This document shows positions 41,667 through 52,008 of a stretch of 64,000 bases of DNA, in pieces. Where the stretch lies: NCBI GenBank assembly GCA_016714365.1, contig JADJNH010000005.1:124001-188000 (forward strand), given 5' to 3'. Origin of the DNA: Candidatus Vicinibacter affinis (lineage in GTDB: Bacteria > Bacteroidota > Bacteroidia > Chitinophagales > Saprospiraceae). The translations under genes and the position numbers were made by a program. Position 1 is the first letter of the stretch; every line of letters starts with the position of its first letter. A model generated the notes under the pieces. The model saw only the letters and a program-made list of their open reading frames with translations. It was not told where the DNA came from and did no database searches.

Positions 41667-43790
41667 TTAATAAAATTTGGATCTCATGTCCTTTACTTTA
41701 TAATTCTTTTTTAATGACTGAACCAAATAACTCATACAGGTACTTGAAGCCGTATGCTTATAAAATCTGCGGAAATTTTCAAGGTTGGCCGCTTTTCCAG
41801 GGGTTGTCACATCCAGTAATTTGGCTACATATACCCCACTTTCACCGCGATATGGTCCTCCTATATTTCCCTTCCCTTGCTTTACAATCTGAGGCACTAA
41901 ATCTGGCTCATAACCATAATCTGGAATTTGCTGACCATTAACGGTAGTTTCACTGGCAGAATCTACCTTAACTTCGTATTCTCCATACTTCCCGTTTATA
42001 TCCGTTACCGTACCAATTTTAGCCTTTAAAATTTCGAATTTTTTATCTTTTCTTACATCTTCTATTACAAGATCCCTCACTGCTGCTGCCTTTGGTAAAC
42101 CTTTCGGATTTATTCCTGAAAGAGCGGCTACAATGAAGCGATTTGTATATTTTTTGACAGGATCCTGAAGTGAGTAAACTTCCGGCGAGACATCTCCAAG
42201 TTTTGTTTTCTTTTCAAAGGCCCATCGGATAATATCTCTGCAGGTGTTGCTGGTATTCTCACCTAGTTTGCCAAGCTTGTAGTCATTTGCTTTCACATTG
42301 CCGGCCATCTCAAGCACGTATGTATTACCGTCATCGATGGCTTTTTCTAAGGAACTTAAAGAATTGTGCTCCTCAACCAATCTTTGGGCTTCACTTAATT
42401 TACCATCCAATACTTCATCTCCTGGTTGAATGGCCTCCACTATTGTACCTAAGCGAATACCTGGCTGTTTACTGATGAATTTTTGATCCGTTATTTGTAT
42501 TAAGTGGAGTCCAAATTGAGTTGGGACAACATAAAGTTTTCCGGTCTCTCCTTTATAAAAAATAACATCATTGAAAGGCTTGACCATCAAGCCTAAAGCG
42601 GCATAACCAAGATCTCCTCCTTTGATTCCGGAACCAGGATCCTGACTAAATTGCATTGCCAATGAATCAAAACGGCCCTTGCCACTTTCTATTAATGTCT
42701 TCAGACTGTCGATCAAGGAAGAAGCTGCTGCATATTCCTCTCTGGTACTCACTCGACGAAGTATATGACGTGATTTGACTGAATCTGGAAGTGTTTTTTT
42801 GCCTAGAATTTTACTTAATCTGTATTCACCACCCTCGACGTATGGACCAAAAACATCTCCAACATTCATATTCAATATACTGTCCTTGATACTCACCGGA
42901 ATCTCTGAGGTGGTTGAATATGCTTCATCCCATTTTCCCAGATTAGTAACAATGAATGTTGAATCTTTGGACGCAATGCGGAAAGATTCCTTTTTGTCTT
43001 CAAGTATTTTCCTGATTGCAGCAGAATCTGAAGACGATGGTGTTACAGAAATAACGGCATATTTGATGTCTCTGGTTTCTTCATCATTTTTGAAGATTGA
43101 CGCCTTCTTTGCGATATACTGATCAATATCTTCATCCTTGATGTCTAACTCTTCATTTTTAATCAAATCATAGGGTAATCGACTAAACACAAAGCTCACC
43201 TTAGCATTACTCTCCTCAAAATGTCGCTCAACCATGAAATTCGGCATGTACAGGGCATTGCGGACAATGTTTTCCAACTTTTTACCCATCCTGTCCTTGA
43301 TAATTTCTTTTTCCTGTACTGCCCAAAACTCCTTTGCTTCAGGCGGAAGATCCTGATTTTCGATACCCTTTTGGAATTGATTCAATTGTTCTCTCAGTAC
43401 TTGCCCAGTATTTGGATCTCTGAAATTTCTTTCGATTATTGGAGAAAGGTTGTTACCGAATTCTAACTCACGAAGTTCCGATTCACTTACGCCAATCCCA
43501 TTGTATTTGGATTCTTTCTCGAAAATTGCCCTTTCTAAAGATTGATGCCAAATATACTCTTTCCGACCAAAAAAATCAACATCTGCATTTCGATATAAGA
43601 CATTTTCAGTTTTTTGAAATTCCTTCCAGCTGATTTTTTGGCCTGCTACTTCCCCGATACTGTCAGGGTTATTAAAAAACCATGAAGACCGGCCAGAGCT
43701 CATATCCATTACAATAAAACCTACAAGCGCCAGTGCCATCAGCACTGTTACCACCCAAAGTCGTTTCCTAATACTCGTAATTAATCCCAT
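41667..43790 (-). CDS. PpiD-like periplasmic peptidyl-prolyl isomerase/chaperone
   Basis: A 707-residue inner-membrane-anchored folding factor. One transmembrane helix lies at about 12-30 (LWVVTVLMALALVGFIVMD). The rest is periplasmic: a SurA_N-like region (about 45-330), one clear parvulin domain (about 340-440: SRHILRR, FSQDPGSGIKGGDLGY, YVVPTQFGLHLIQITD), and a long C-terminal part with a second, diverged region. This order is that of PpiD, which helps outer-membrane and secreted proteins fold at the translocon. It is a single-gene unit with its own terminator. Alternative: a SurA-like enzyme, but the anchor favours PpiD. Confidence 0.93.
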   Translation of the reverse strand: MGLITSIRKRLWVVTVLMALALVGFIVMDMSSGRSSWFFNNPDSIGEVAGQKISWKEFQKTENVLYRNADVDFFGRKEYIWHQSLERAIFEKESKYNGIGVSESELRELEFGNNLSPIIERNFRDPNTGQVLREQLNQFQKGIENQDLPPEAKEFWAVQEKEIIKDRMGKKLENIVRNALYMPNFMVERHFEESNAKVSFVFSRLPYDLIKNEELDIKDEDIDQYIAKKASIFKNDEETRDIKYAVISVTPSSSDSAAIRKILEDKKESFRIASKDSTFIVTNLGKWDEAYSTTSEIPVSIKDSILNMNVGDVFGPYVEGGEYRLSKILGKKTLPDSVKSRHILRRVSTREEYAAASSLIDSLKTLIESGKGRFDSLAMQFSQDPGSGIKGGDLGYAALGLMVKPFNDVIFYKGETGKLYVVPTQFGLHLIQITDQKFISKQPGIRLGTIVEAIQPGDEVLDGKLSEAQRLVEEHNSLSSLEKAIDDGNTYVLEMAGNVKANDYKLGKLGENTSNTCRDIIRWAFEKKTKLGDVSPEVYSLQDPVKKYTNRFIVAALSGINPKGLPKAAAVRDLVIEDVRKDKKFEILKAKIGTVTDINGKYGEYEVKVDSASETTVNGQQIPDYGYEPDLVPQIVKQGKGNIGGPYRGESGVYVAKLLDVTTPGKAANLENFRRFYKHTASSTCMSYLVQSLKKNYKVKDMRSKFY

Positions 43791-44181
43791 TCTGAATTGC
43801 TTATTTGTCTGAAAATCAAAATATTATAATAATAAAAAAGACTTTTTGAAAGGGTTTCCAAAAAGCCATGCAAAGGTAATAGCTTTCTACCTGATTCCCA
43901 AAGGGATCAACACAAAAATCAATCATTTTATACAAGTTTTTAACTTAAACGCACATATGATTGAAATGTCTTTCACATAAGCTGCTTGAATCCATTTGCT
44001 TCAAGAGGATGAAGGATCGAAAGTACTATTGCAAGTAGTTATCAAACAATGAACTTTTCATATGGGTTGATATCAAAGTTTAGACAGTGAAAGATATTTT
44101 GAATTAAATTTTAATTTTAGCCGAACTAGAATCTTCTCCCTATTAATATTTTAGATTTTTCGAATGAGTAATAAAGACTGA
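43791..44181. other. Intergenic region between the PpiD-like gene and uvrC
   Basis: About 390 AT-rich bases. It should hold the promoter of the PpiD-like gene and the 3' end of the uvrC operon. I see no gene, no tRNA and no strong hairpin in it. Confidence 0.5.
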
Positions 44182-46008
44182 TCAACTGAAACCCTCCTGC
44201 TCTTCAGTACTCATATTAAAATGCTTTTGCAATCTTTGAGTAATGGCCGGTCCAACCAATTTCACCAGCTCAGCCATCTCTGCAGACTGGATTTGTTTCA
44301 CAGAACCAAAATGGCCTAATAACTTTTGAGCGGTCTTTTCCCCTATTCCAGGGATTTCCCATAATTCACTTCGAATCATTGACCTTGATCGTTGACTTCT
44401 GTGAAAACTAATTCCAAATCTATGTGCCTCGTTCCTAAGTTGCTGAATAAGTTTTAGACTTTCAGATTTTTTATTGATGTGAAGTGGCACCGGGTCATCC
44501 GGAAAATAAATTTCTTCTAATTTTTTTGCTATTCCTATTACAACCAACTTTCCTCTCAAACCTAAAGCATCAATTGATTTCATGGCGGAGGAAAGTTGCC
44601 CTTTACCTCCATCAATTATAACCAACTGTGGCAAGCCTGAATTCTCTTCCAATAATCTTTTATACCTGCGAAACACTACTTCTTCCATCGTAGAGAAATC
44701 ATCAGGTCCCACAACAGTTTTTACATTAAAATGTCTATAATCCTTTTTGAAGGGCTTTGCATTTCTGAAAACCACACAAGCAGAAACTGGATTTGTACCT
44801 TGAATATTTGAATTGTCAAAACACTCTATGTGAAATGGCATTTCTTCCATATTGAGGTCTTTCTTTAAGGTAGAAAGTATCCTCTCTGCAGGCGTTTGTT
44901 TTGCTGTTCTGTTAATCTTCTCCTTCCACTTTTGAAGCAGAAAATACTGAGAATTTTTTTCAGACAAATCAAGTAATTTCTTTTTGTCCCCTCTTTGAGG
45001 TATGGTGATGATAGGATTCCCTTCCTGTGGGTTAATTAAAATTGGAACAATTATTTCCGGAGCAATACTATTATATTGAATACGAATCTTCTCCACTGCA
45101 AGAGACAACATGATAGAGTTATCTTCTTCAAGGTTAATGTCTGCCTCTATCGTTATGGTTTGATTAATTGATCCATTAATAACCTTCATGAAATTAATAT
45201 AGGCATATTCTTCATCCCTTGCTATCGAAAATACATCTACGTCTGCTATGGAAGTACTTACTACCGTACTTTTACTTTGATAATCTTCCATGACCAACAA
45301 CTTTTCCTTCCATTGTTGCGCCTTTTCAAAATCCAAATTCTCTGAATAGGATGACATCACTTGAAAAATATAATCCTTCACAGGCTTGAAATGTCCTTTA
45401 AGTATATTTTTAATTTGTGTCAACCTTTCATTGTATTGCAATGAATTTTCCAACCCAATGCAGGGTCCGTTACAATTTTTTATATGATACTCCAGGCAGA
45501 CTTTATACTTATTTTTTAAAATTTGTGCGTCTGATAAATTAAGTGCGCACGTCCGCAATGGAAATAGTTTTTTTACTAAATCAAGTATGGTCTCTGTTCT
45601 ATGCTTAGAAGTATATGGACCAAAATATATTGAACCATCACGTATAACTCTCCTTGTAAAAAAAACTCGTGGAAATGGTTCATTCTTAATACATATATAG
45701 ATATAACTCTTGCCATCTTTAAGCATGACATTATACCTTGGTTGATTTTTTTTAATTAAAGTAGCTTCTAAAAGTAATGCATCATGCTCTGTATCTACCA
45801 AAGTATACTCAATCTGGTGTGCTGTTTTGACAAGGGCTTTAGTCTTACCGGTTATTTGTTTTTTATCTCCAAAATATGAACTGATTCTGTTCTTTAAATT
45901 TTTTGCTTTGCCAACATATAGAATGATTCCCCGACCATCTAAAAATCTGTAAACACCTGGTTCACTTGGTAAATTGGAAGCTATCTTTTTATATTGTTCA
46001 AAAGTCAT
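44182..46008 (-). CDS. uvrC: Excinuclease ABC subunit C
   Basis: A 608-residue nucleotide-excision-repair nuclease that cuts both sides of a lesion with UvrB. The N-terminal GIY-YIG domain shows GVYRFLDGRGIILYVGKA with catalytic Arg/Glu region. The UVR motif is DFEKAQQWKEKLL. The RNase H-like half has ECFDNSNIQGTNPVSACVV and IDGGKGQLSSA, and two helix-hairpin-helix motifs (IPGIGEKTAQKLL and LVKLVGPAITQRL) end the protein. It is the last gene of an operon with an ABC exporter and a glycosyltransferase, starting 35 bp after the latter. Confidence 0.97.
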   Translation of the reverse strand: MTFEQYKKIASNLPSEPGVYRFLDGRGIILYVGKAKNLKNRISSYFGDKKQITGKTKALVKTAHQIEYTLVDTEHDALLLEATLIKKNQPRYNVMLKDGKSYIYICIKNEPFPRVFFTRRVIRDGSIYFGPYTSKHRTETILDLVKKLFPLRTCALNLSDAQILKNKYKVCLEYHIKNCNGPCIGLENSLQYNERLTQIKNILKGHFKPVKDYIFQVMSSYSENLDFEKAQQWKEKLLVMEDYQSKSTVVSTSIADVDVFSIARDEEYAYINFMKVINGSINQTITIEADINLEEDNSIMLSLAVEKIRIQYNSIAPEIIVPILINPQEGNPIITIPQRGDKKKLLDLSEKNSQYFLLQKWKEKINRTAKQTPAERILSTLKKDLNMEEMPFHIECFDNSNIQGTNPVSACVVFRNAKPFKKDYRHFNVKTVVGPDDFSTMEEVVFRRYKRLLEENSGLPQLVIIDGGKGQLSSAMKSIDALGLRGKLVVIGIAKKLEEIYFPDDPVPLHINKKSESLKLIQQLRNEAHRFGISFHRSQRSRSMIRSELWEIPGIGEKTAQKLLGHFGSVKQIQSAEMAELVKLVGPAITQRLQKHFNMSTEEQEGFS

Positions 46009-46043
46009 TTAATCTTTGATTAAGCAAAGAATAATTTAAAAAA

Positions 46044-46991
46044 TTAAGAAATTACCTTCCAATTTTTATAGCCAAATAAGTGCCGCCCTCCTAAAAAATG
46101 TTTCTCGACAAAAGTGAGCAGTCTATATTTGAGTTTTTCATGCTTCATCAAAACCCTTTGTGGTTTATAGTCTGGAGTATAATTTAATTCATGTCCCCAA
46201 TTAAACTTACGTATAAAATTGCCCATTACTTCCGGATGTGTTTCTTCAAATACATTTAGTCTTGAAAGATTACCGTAATCAAAGTTTGTTGATTTTTTAT
46301 TGTAGTCATCTTCCACTTTATTGGGATCATGATACATTTTATCCATTGCCCTTGACTTAGTTTGCATCAGAAAAGGTGGTCTTACCCATCCATAATGATA
46401 TATCTCTGCAGGAATTCTAACTACATTTAATTTTCTCGTCTTATTTTTTTGACGATAATGAATAAAATCATTTGGTTTTACTTTCCTAAAAGATTGTGCA
46501 TCTCCCCAGGACCTTAAGTCCGGTTGATTTCGGATAATTCGGATTTCCTGCTGATACCAACCATGATCATTGATAAAATGAAAATAGTCACCAAAAAAAT
46601 GTTTGTAACCAAACAAAAATCCGTCAACCATGATATCATTCAAATACTTTTCACAATAAGATTTAATGGTGCTTAGAAACTTTTCATGAAGTACTTCATC
46701 AGATTGAAGATAGAACAGCCAATCTCCCACGCAATTTTCCCTGGCAATATCAGTCTGATGTGCGTATTCCGTACCATTGGGAAATTTTGATGAATCCCAC
46801 TCAGTATGGATTATTTTAATTTTCTTGCTTTCTATGGATTCAATTAACTCAAGGGTAAGATCATCACCATCTCCCTTCCCTAACGCAATCACAAATTCAT
46901 CGACCAAAGGTAAAATAGAGTTTATCGACTCCACCAGGGGATAATAGAGTTTTGCGGTATTCCGCATAAAAGTAAAGCCGCTTATCGTCAT
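46044..46991 (-). CDS. Glycosyltransferase, GT2-like
   Basis: A 315-residue protein with a GT-A start: ISGFTFMRNTAKLYYPLVES, IALGKGDGDDLT and the core GDWLFYLQSDEVLHEK, in which SDE stands where DxD usually lies. The C-terminal part (MQTKSRAMDKMYHDPNKVEDDY) is typical of this small family, often annotated as family 2 glycosyltransferases. No membrane helix. It is placed between the ABC permease (12-bp gap) and uvrC (35-bp gap) on the same strand. Activity is inferred from family fold. Confidence 0.78.
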   Translation of the reverse strand: MTISGFTFMRNTAKLYYPLVESINSILPLVDEFVIALGKGDGDDLTLELIESIESKKIKIIHTEWDSSKFPNGTEYAHQTDIARENCVGDWLFYLQSDEVLHEKFLSTIKSYCEKYLNDIMVDGFLFGYKHFFGDYFHFINDHGWYQQEIRIIRNQPDLRSWGDAQSFRKVKPNDFIHYRQKNKTRKLNVVRIPAEIYHYGWVRPPFLMQTKSRAMDKMYHDPNKVEDDYNKKSTNFDYGNLSRLNVFEETHPEVMGNFIRKFNWGHELNYTPDYKPQRVLMKHEKLKYRLLTFVEKHFLGGRHLFGYKNWKVIS

Positions 46992-47003
46992 TTGAAAATA
47001 CCA

Positions 47004-48329
47004 TTATTGCTTTACAAAAACCCATTTGATAATTTCCTTGACACTGGCTTTCTTTCCGTACATAAGTATACCGGTTCTGAAAATTTTCCCCGCCGTTAAA
47101 ACAACCAGATAAGCAAAACCATAAAGTACAACTAATGAAATTGCTATCCTCCAAAAAGGTGGGTCAAAAGGAATCATCGCAGGCATTACTATGGGCGAAA
47201 ATAAAGGAAAGATACTGGCAAATAAAGCCAAATTACTATCAGGTTCACGAATGGCTTGAAACATGATATATATGGCTAATATAATTGGAATACTTACAAA
47301 CATTGTAAGTGACTGGGAGTCCTGAACATCATCACCAACTGCAGCTCCAATTGCTGCAAACATTGCTGCATAAACTAAATATCCACCCACAAAATAAAGC
47401 AAAAACATAACAAAAATCTTCAACCAGTTTAAATTTCCAAGTTCCTGAATTACAAACTGAATATTCTCCATTTGTTCAATGGATTGATTACCCATGTTGG
47501 TACTCATATCCTGCATATCTTGGGGTTTAAGCCCTGAAAAAGACAAAACAACTAAATAAATCAAGGGGATCAGTATAAGCCAAATCAAAATTTGTGTAAG
47601 TCCAACCAATCCTACACCAATTATTTTACCCAGCATCAGGTCTGAAGCCTTAGCAGACGAGATAATGACTTCTACTATGCGGTTAATCTTTTCTTCAGTA
47701 ACTGCCCGCATGACGGAAGCACCATAAAGAAAAATAATAAAGAAAATAATATATCCCATTATACCACCCAAAATAGTAGCTATCTTGGAAGTATAACTTG
47801 ATTTATCCTGCACATCATCTGAAATAGGTTCCGGATCAATGGCTATTTCTGTTTCAAGTTTTTCCAATTCACTTTGATTCAAATTTAAAATCTTCATTTT
47901 ATGTGAACGAATACTTGCATTCAGGTATTTGCTTAATCGCGCTTCCATCTCAATATCCAAAGTCTTATCGGAATAATAATACGCTGTATAATTTTTTACT
48001 TCTATTCCGGCAAATTTTGGTAGAACCAGAATTGCATCGAGCTCATCTTGTTTGCACTTCTTCTTTAAAGTGTCTAAAGGTTCATTGGATGAAGTAAAAA
48101 CAAATCTCTTTGTATTTTCCGGAACCTTCATATTAGCCTGGCTTTGATCGGAGATCACTACTCTATATTGCTTATCGCTTTCATTGCTAAAAATAAACAT
48201 AACAACAATAAAAAACAATAAAAAACCTAACGGGGTGAGGAGGGTCGTTAAAATAAATTTTTTATTTTTTACCCTGGTGCTGTACTCCTTGCCTATGATC
48301 AATCCGAGTTTACTCATGGTTGGATTCAT
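47004..48329 (-). CDS. ABC-2 type transporter permease (NatB-like)
   Basis: A 441-residue inner-membrane protein. One transmembrane helix near residues 26-48 is followed by a periplasmic loop of about 150 residues and then five or six helices (GGIMGYIIFFIIFLYGASVM, ILIWLILIPLIYLVVLSF, FVMFLLYFVGGYLVYAAMF). EEKINRIVEVIISSAKASDLMLGKIIGVG is the conserved coupling region of ABC-2 permeases. It overlaps the ATPase gene by 20 bp, so the two form an exporter of the NatAB type. The substrate is unknown; sodium export is known for only some relatives. Confidence 0.92.
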   Translation of the reverse strand: MNPTMSKLGLIIGKEYSTRVKNKKFILTTLLTPLGFLLFFIVVMFIFSNESDKQYRVVISDQSQANMKVPENTKRFVFTSSNEPLDTLKKKCKQDELDAILVLPKFAGIEVKNYTAYYYSDKTLDIEMEARLSKYLNASIRSHKMKILNLNQSELEKLETEIAIDPEPISDDVQDKSSYTSKIATILGGIMGYIIFFIIFLYGASVMRAVTEEKINRIVEVIISSAKASDLMLGKIIGVGLVGLTQILIWLILIPLIYLVVLSFSGLKPQDMQDMSTNMGNQSIEQMENIQFVIQELGNLNWLKIFVMFLLYFVGGYLVYAAMFAAIGAAVGDDVQDSQSLTMFVSIPIILAIYIMFQAIREPDSNLALFASIFPLFSPIVMPAMIPFDPPFWRIAISLVVLYGFAYLVVLTAGKIFRTGILMYGKKASVKEIIKWVFVKQ

Positions 48330-49218
48330 TTACGGTACGTATAAAAATATCATTAAAAGTTGGAAGAATCTCACTGAATGAGATTATTTGGAGATTTTTT
48401 GCAATTATATATTGAAGTACTTGATTAGGGGTCTCATCTGGGCGCAATCTTATAACCATACGATGTTGTTCGTGGTTGATTGTTTCAAATTTTGTAATTA
48501 TTTCAGAAGGAATTTCACTTTCAAATTTAATTTCAAAGATATGTTCTTTATAGTTTTTTCTGATTTCAAGGACCGGACCACTTAGGACTACCTTTCCTTT
48601 ATTGATAAGGACTATTTCTTCGCAAAGTTCTTCGACCTGTTCCATTCTGTGCGTTGAAAAAAGTATGCTCGCTCCTTCATTTTTAAGCTGAATAATTTCT
48701 TCTTTTATAAGATTTGAATTAATTGGATCCAATCCTGAAAATGGCTCATCCAGAATTATTAATTTAGGTCTATGCACAACCGTTGCAATGAATTGTACCT
48801 TTTGGGACATTCCTTTGGATAATTCTTCAACTTTTTTACCCCACCATGACTGTATATCCAGTTTTTTCATCCAATGAACTACCGAACGCTCAGCTTCAAT
48901 TTTAGAAAATCCTTTCAACCGGCAGAGATAGATAAGTTGTTCTCCGACTTTCATTTTCTTATAAAGTCCTCTTTCTTCAGGCATGTATCCAATTGAGGGG
49001 TTTTGTAGGTCAGATATATTTTTACCCATTAAAACCACTTTACCCGAATCAGCCCTGGTTATCCCCGTAATAATCCTAATCAAGGAAGTTTTCCCCGCAC
49101 CGTTTGGTCCAAGCAATCCAAAAATACAGGATTCAGGTACATCAAAACTGACTTGATTAACAGCTTTAACATTAACATATTCCTTATTTACCTTGTCCAG
49201 ATGTAATAGTGAATTCAT
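48310..49218 (-). CDS. ABC transporter ATP-binding protein (NatA-like)
   Basis: A 302-residue cytoplasmic ATPase. Walker A GLLGPNGAGKTSLIRI, signature LSKGMSQKV and Walker B LIILDEPFSGLDP with the H-loop STHRMEQ are all present. A C-terminal extension of about 80 residues (HIFEIKFESEIPSE...) is typical of DrrA/NatA types. It overlaps the permease gene by 20 bp and heads the operon ATPase, permease, glycosyltransferase, uvrC. Promoter expected in the divergent 286-bp gap upstream. Confidence 0.95.
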   Translation of the reverse strand: MNSLLHLDKVNKEYVNVKAVNQVSFDVPESCIFGLLGPNGAGKTSLIRIITGITRADSGKVVLMGKNISDLQNPSIGYMPEERGLYKKMKVGEQLIYLCRLKGFSKIEAERSVVHWMKKLDIQSWWGKKVEELSKGMSQKVQFIATVVHRPKLIILDEPFSGLDPINSNLIKEEIIQLKNEGASILFSTHRMEQVEELCEEIVLINKGKVVLSGPVLEIRKNYKEHIFEIKFESEIPSEIITKFETINHEQHRMVIRLRPDETPNQVLQYIIAKNLQIISFSEILPTFNDIFIRTVNESNHE

Positions 49219-49504
49219 TTATTTGGATTTAAAGCAGCTAATGTAAAGAGAGAATCATATTCAATGGATATTTTAAGAGAAAAGCTTCATAAATGTGCCA
49301 TAATTAGAATAAAATTCAGGTATTTTTACATATCAAAAGATTTTAGCCGGAAGCCAAAGGCCTGTATTTCCCTATTGTTCAACTAAATAGCCTAAATTTT
49401 GAACCTTTTCCCTTCAAAATTTGTCCCAATTAATGAACTTCATCAGTTTTAGCTCTATCTTGAAGATAAGAACTGTAATTTTTGAATCACTCAATGAAAC
49501 GCAT

Positions 49505-50164
49505 ATGAAAAAAATTTTATTTATAACCACTGTATGGTGGGTTTCTGTTGGAATAATTCAAGCTCAGGTGAGTGAAGTAAACCGACAAATGAGTCTAGGG
49601 GTACAAAATGGAATTAAAGTTCACATCCCCGAGGCTCCCGCCAAATTGATCGAAAAGGTTTGGAAACGTTACACTAAAGACTATGGTAAACTTTCGAAAA
49701 ATAAAAAGGCAGATGAACTTTATATCAATGATGCTGTGATTAAAACTGTTTTTAATACCAACCCAATAGACATTTATGCCTTAATAGTGGATTCTGAAAT
49801 AACTGCATTTTTTGATTTAAAAACGGGTTTTTTAAGTTCTAGTAGTTACCCAAAAGAATTTGAGCAGGCCAGTACCTTTATGTCTGAGTTCGGATTTGAA
49901 GTGCAACGTGAATTGGTTCGTCAGGAATTTGAAAAAGAATCTGAGTTGCTTAAAAAAACCAATAAACAACTTGAAAAGTTAAAAAAAGATCATATTTCCT
50001 ATCACAAAGATATTGATGAGGCCAAGTTAAGAATTAAGAAGGCAGAAGAAAATATCATCAATAACGAGAAGGATCAGGTCAGAACAAAAGCAGAAATTGA
50101 AACCCAAAGCAAAATCGTAAATGAGGTACAGAAAAAACTAGATAATATAGGAAAGTCAAGATGA
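49505..50164 (+). CDS. Secreted protein with C-terminal coiled coil
   Basis: A 219-residue protein of unknown function. I chose the ATG at 49505 because it begins a signal peptide (MKKILFITTVWWVSVGIIQA) directly; an upstream in-frame ATG at 49421 adds 28 non-signal residues. The central part (about 30-130) is a compact alpha/beta domain with NDAVIKTVFNTNPIDIYALI, and the last 80 residues form a Lys/Glu-rich coiled coil (RQEFEKESELLKKTNKQLEK, KKAEENIINNEKDQ). Single gene, ended by a terminator at 50216-50245. Confidence 0.75.
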   Translation: MKKILFITTVWWVSVGIIQAQVSEVNRQMSLGVQNGIKVHIPEAPAKLIEKVWKRYTKDYGKLSKNKKADELYINDAVIKTVFNTNPIDIYALIVDSEITAFFDLKTGFLSSSSYPKEFEQASTFMSEFGFEVQRELVRQEFEKESELLKKTNKQLEKLKKDHISYHKDIDEAKLRIKKAEENIINNEKDQVRTKAEIETQSKIVNEVQKKLDNIGKSR

Positions 50165-50215
50165 TATATATTAATTAAATAAATATACAAAAAATATTTT
50201 AACATTAAAAATGTG

Positions 50216-50247
50216 AAAAGCATCCTTGGCGGATGCTTTTTTTTTAT
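50216..50247 (+). terminator. Terminator of the secreted coiled-coil protein gene
   Basis: A perfect 10-bp stem (50216-50225 with 50231-50240) with loop TTGGC is followed by a T run. Confidence 0.9.
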
Positions 50248-50484
50248 ACTTCTGTTTTCCTTATCAATCATCAAAGACAAAAGTGATATTATGAAAAAGC
50301 TTAATAATTGCTTGATTATGAAGGCTGCAATCAAAAGATATAATTCATATTAGAATTAATTAGAATTTGTAGCAAAAAACCTATATTTTTGACCAGCTTT
50401 TACCAACAAGTTTTCCACAGAAAATAAGGTCTTTTTAACATTACCCTTTTATTATATGTAATGTTTTATTGATGTGATACAGCT

Positions 50485-50492
50485 TATTTTTG
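50485..50492 (+). promoter_or_regulatory. Bacteroidota -7 box of dnaB
   Basis: TATTTTTG matches TAnnTTTG, 16 bp before the dnaB ATG (50509). The upstream region is AT-rich; no clear TTG at the expected -33 spacing. Confidence 0.45.
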
Positions 50493-50508
50493 CCACTGAT
50501 TTTAAAAC

Positions 50509-52008
50509 ATGAGCAATTCACTTACCAATCCTAATAAAAGTTTTAGTGCCACTCCGGGTGGAAAGCGCCCGGCAGATTTTTCAAGTCTGGCGTATGAGCG
50601 ATTGCAACCACAGGCTATAGGACTTGAAGAGGTTGTATTGGGTGCGGTAATGATGGATAAGGATGCCATTTCGACCGCTATGGAAATTCTTCGCCCGGAG
50701 TCTTTCTACAGTCCAGTGCACCAGACCATCTACAAGGCAATGTTAAAATTGTTTGAACATTCCCAACCTGTCGATATTCTAACAGTTACTGAAGAACTCA
50801 GGAAAATGGAAGAATTGGAATCCATTGGGGGTCTTCCTTACATACTTGAGTTGTCTAACAAAGTAAGTTCTTCAGCTAATACAGAATATTATTCAAGAAT
50901 TATTGCACAAAAGTATGTCCAAAGAGAACTGATCCGTGTCTGCAGTCTGATTATCAAGGATGCGTTTGATGATACCAAAGATGTTTTGGATATGTTAGAT
51001 TTGGCAGAACAAAGCTTGTATGAAATCACCGATAAAAATCTTCGAAAAGGATATAAAACGGTAGCTTCCCTGGCAAGAGAAGCAATGAAACGATTGGAGG
51101 AACTTTCTCATTCTGCGGAAGGGATTACGGGAATTCCTTCAGGTTTTCCAAATCTTGACAAACTTACCTCAGGTTGGCAAAAATCCAACTTGATTATTGT
51201 TGCTGCCAGGCCGGGAATGGGAAAAACTTCCTTTACATTGGCACTGGCAAGAAATGCAGCCATGGATTATAAAAAACCTGTTGCCTTGTTTTCTCTTGAG
51301 ATGAATAATCTCGAGTTAGTAAATCGACTAATCTCCATGGAAGCAGAGATTGAGGGTAGCAAGATGAGGAACGCAAAGCTTGAAGAATATGAATGGACAC
51401 AGCTCAATTTTGCGATTGAAAAACTAAGTGAAGCTCCCATCTTTATTGATGATACTCCATCCTTAAATGTCTTTGAACTTCGTGCAAAATGTCGGAGGCT
51501 GCATCAGAATCATGGAATCACCATGGTTATTATAGATTATTTGCAATTGATGACTATTGGAGGGTCCGATAAAAGAAGTAGCCGGGAACAAGAAATTTCA
51601 TCAATTTCGAGGGCTCTGAAAGGTCTTGCAAAAGAACTTAATATTCCGGTAATTGCATTATCGCAGCTAAACAGACAAGTTGAGACAGGCACTGGAAACA
51701 AGCGGCCACAACTTTCTCACCTTAGAGAATCTGGTGCGATTGAACAGGATGCTGACATGGTTATGTTTATATATCGTCCGGATTATTATGAATTGGAAGA
51801 TCCGATGGAGTCAGTTCGTGGGCTCACCGAGCTGATTATTGCCAAACATAGAAATGGAGCTACAGACACAGTTAAAATGGTTTTTAAAGAACAATTTGCT
51901 AAGTTTGTACCTTATGATGAAGAGCAAGGTATGTTTGGCTTAGGCTCTGGGCCAAATGTAAGAATCATTCCTTCCAAAATAAATGATGAAGATACCATCC
52001 CGTTCTAA
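50509..52008 (+). CDS. dnaB: Replicative DNA helicase DnaB
   Basis: A 499-residue hexameric helicase that unwinds DNA at the replication fork. The N-terminal domain begins near EEVVLGAVMMDKDAIS, a linker follows, and the RecA-like motor has Walker A RPGMGKTSF (GMGKT 236-240), ALFSLEMNN and IDYLQLM with HLRESGAIEQDADMVMFIYR. Length matches the Bacteroidota form. No intein or insertion is seen. It overlaps the downstream pseudouridine synthase gene by 26 bp. Confidence 0.97.
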   Translation: MSNSLTNPNKSFSATPGGKRPADFSSLAYERLQPQAIGLEEVVLGAVMMDKDAISTAMEILRPESFYSPVHQTIYKAMLKLFEHSQPVDILTVTEELRKMEELESIGGLPYILELSNKVSSSANTEYYSRIIAQKYVQRELIRVCSLIIKDAFDDTKDVLDMLDLAEQSLYEITDKNLRKGYKTVASLAREAMKRLEELSHSAEGITGIPSGFPNLDKLTSGWQKSNLIIVAARPGMGKTSFTLALARNAAMDYKKPVALFSLEMNNLELVNRLISMEAEIEGSKMRNAKLEEYEWTQLNFAIEKLSEAPIFIDDTPSLNVFELRAKCRRLHQNHGITMVIIDYLQLMTIGGSDKRSSREQEISSISRALKGLAKELNIPVIALSQLNRQVETGTGNKRPQLSHLRESGAIEQDADMVMFIYRPDYYELEDPMESVRGLTELIIAKHRNGATDTVKMVFKEQFAKFVPYDEEQGMFGLGSGPNVRIIPSKINDEDTIPF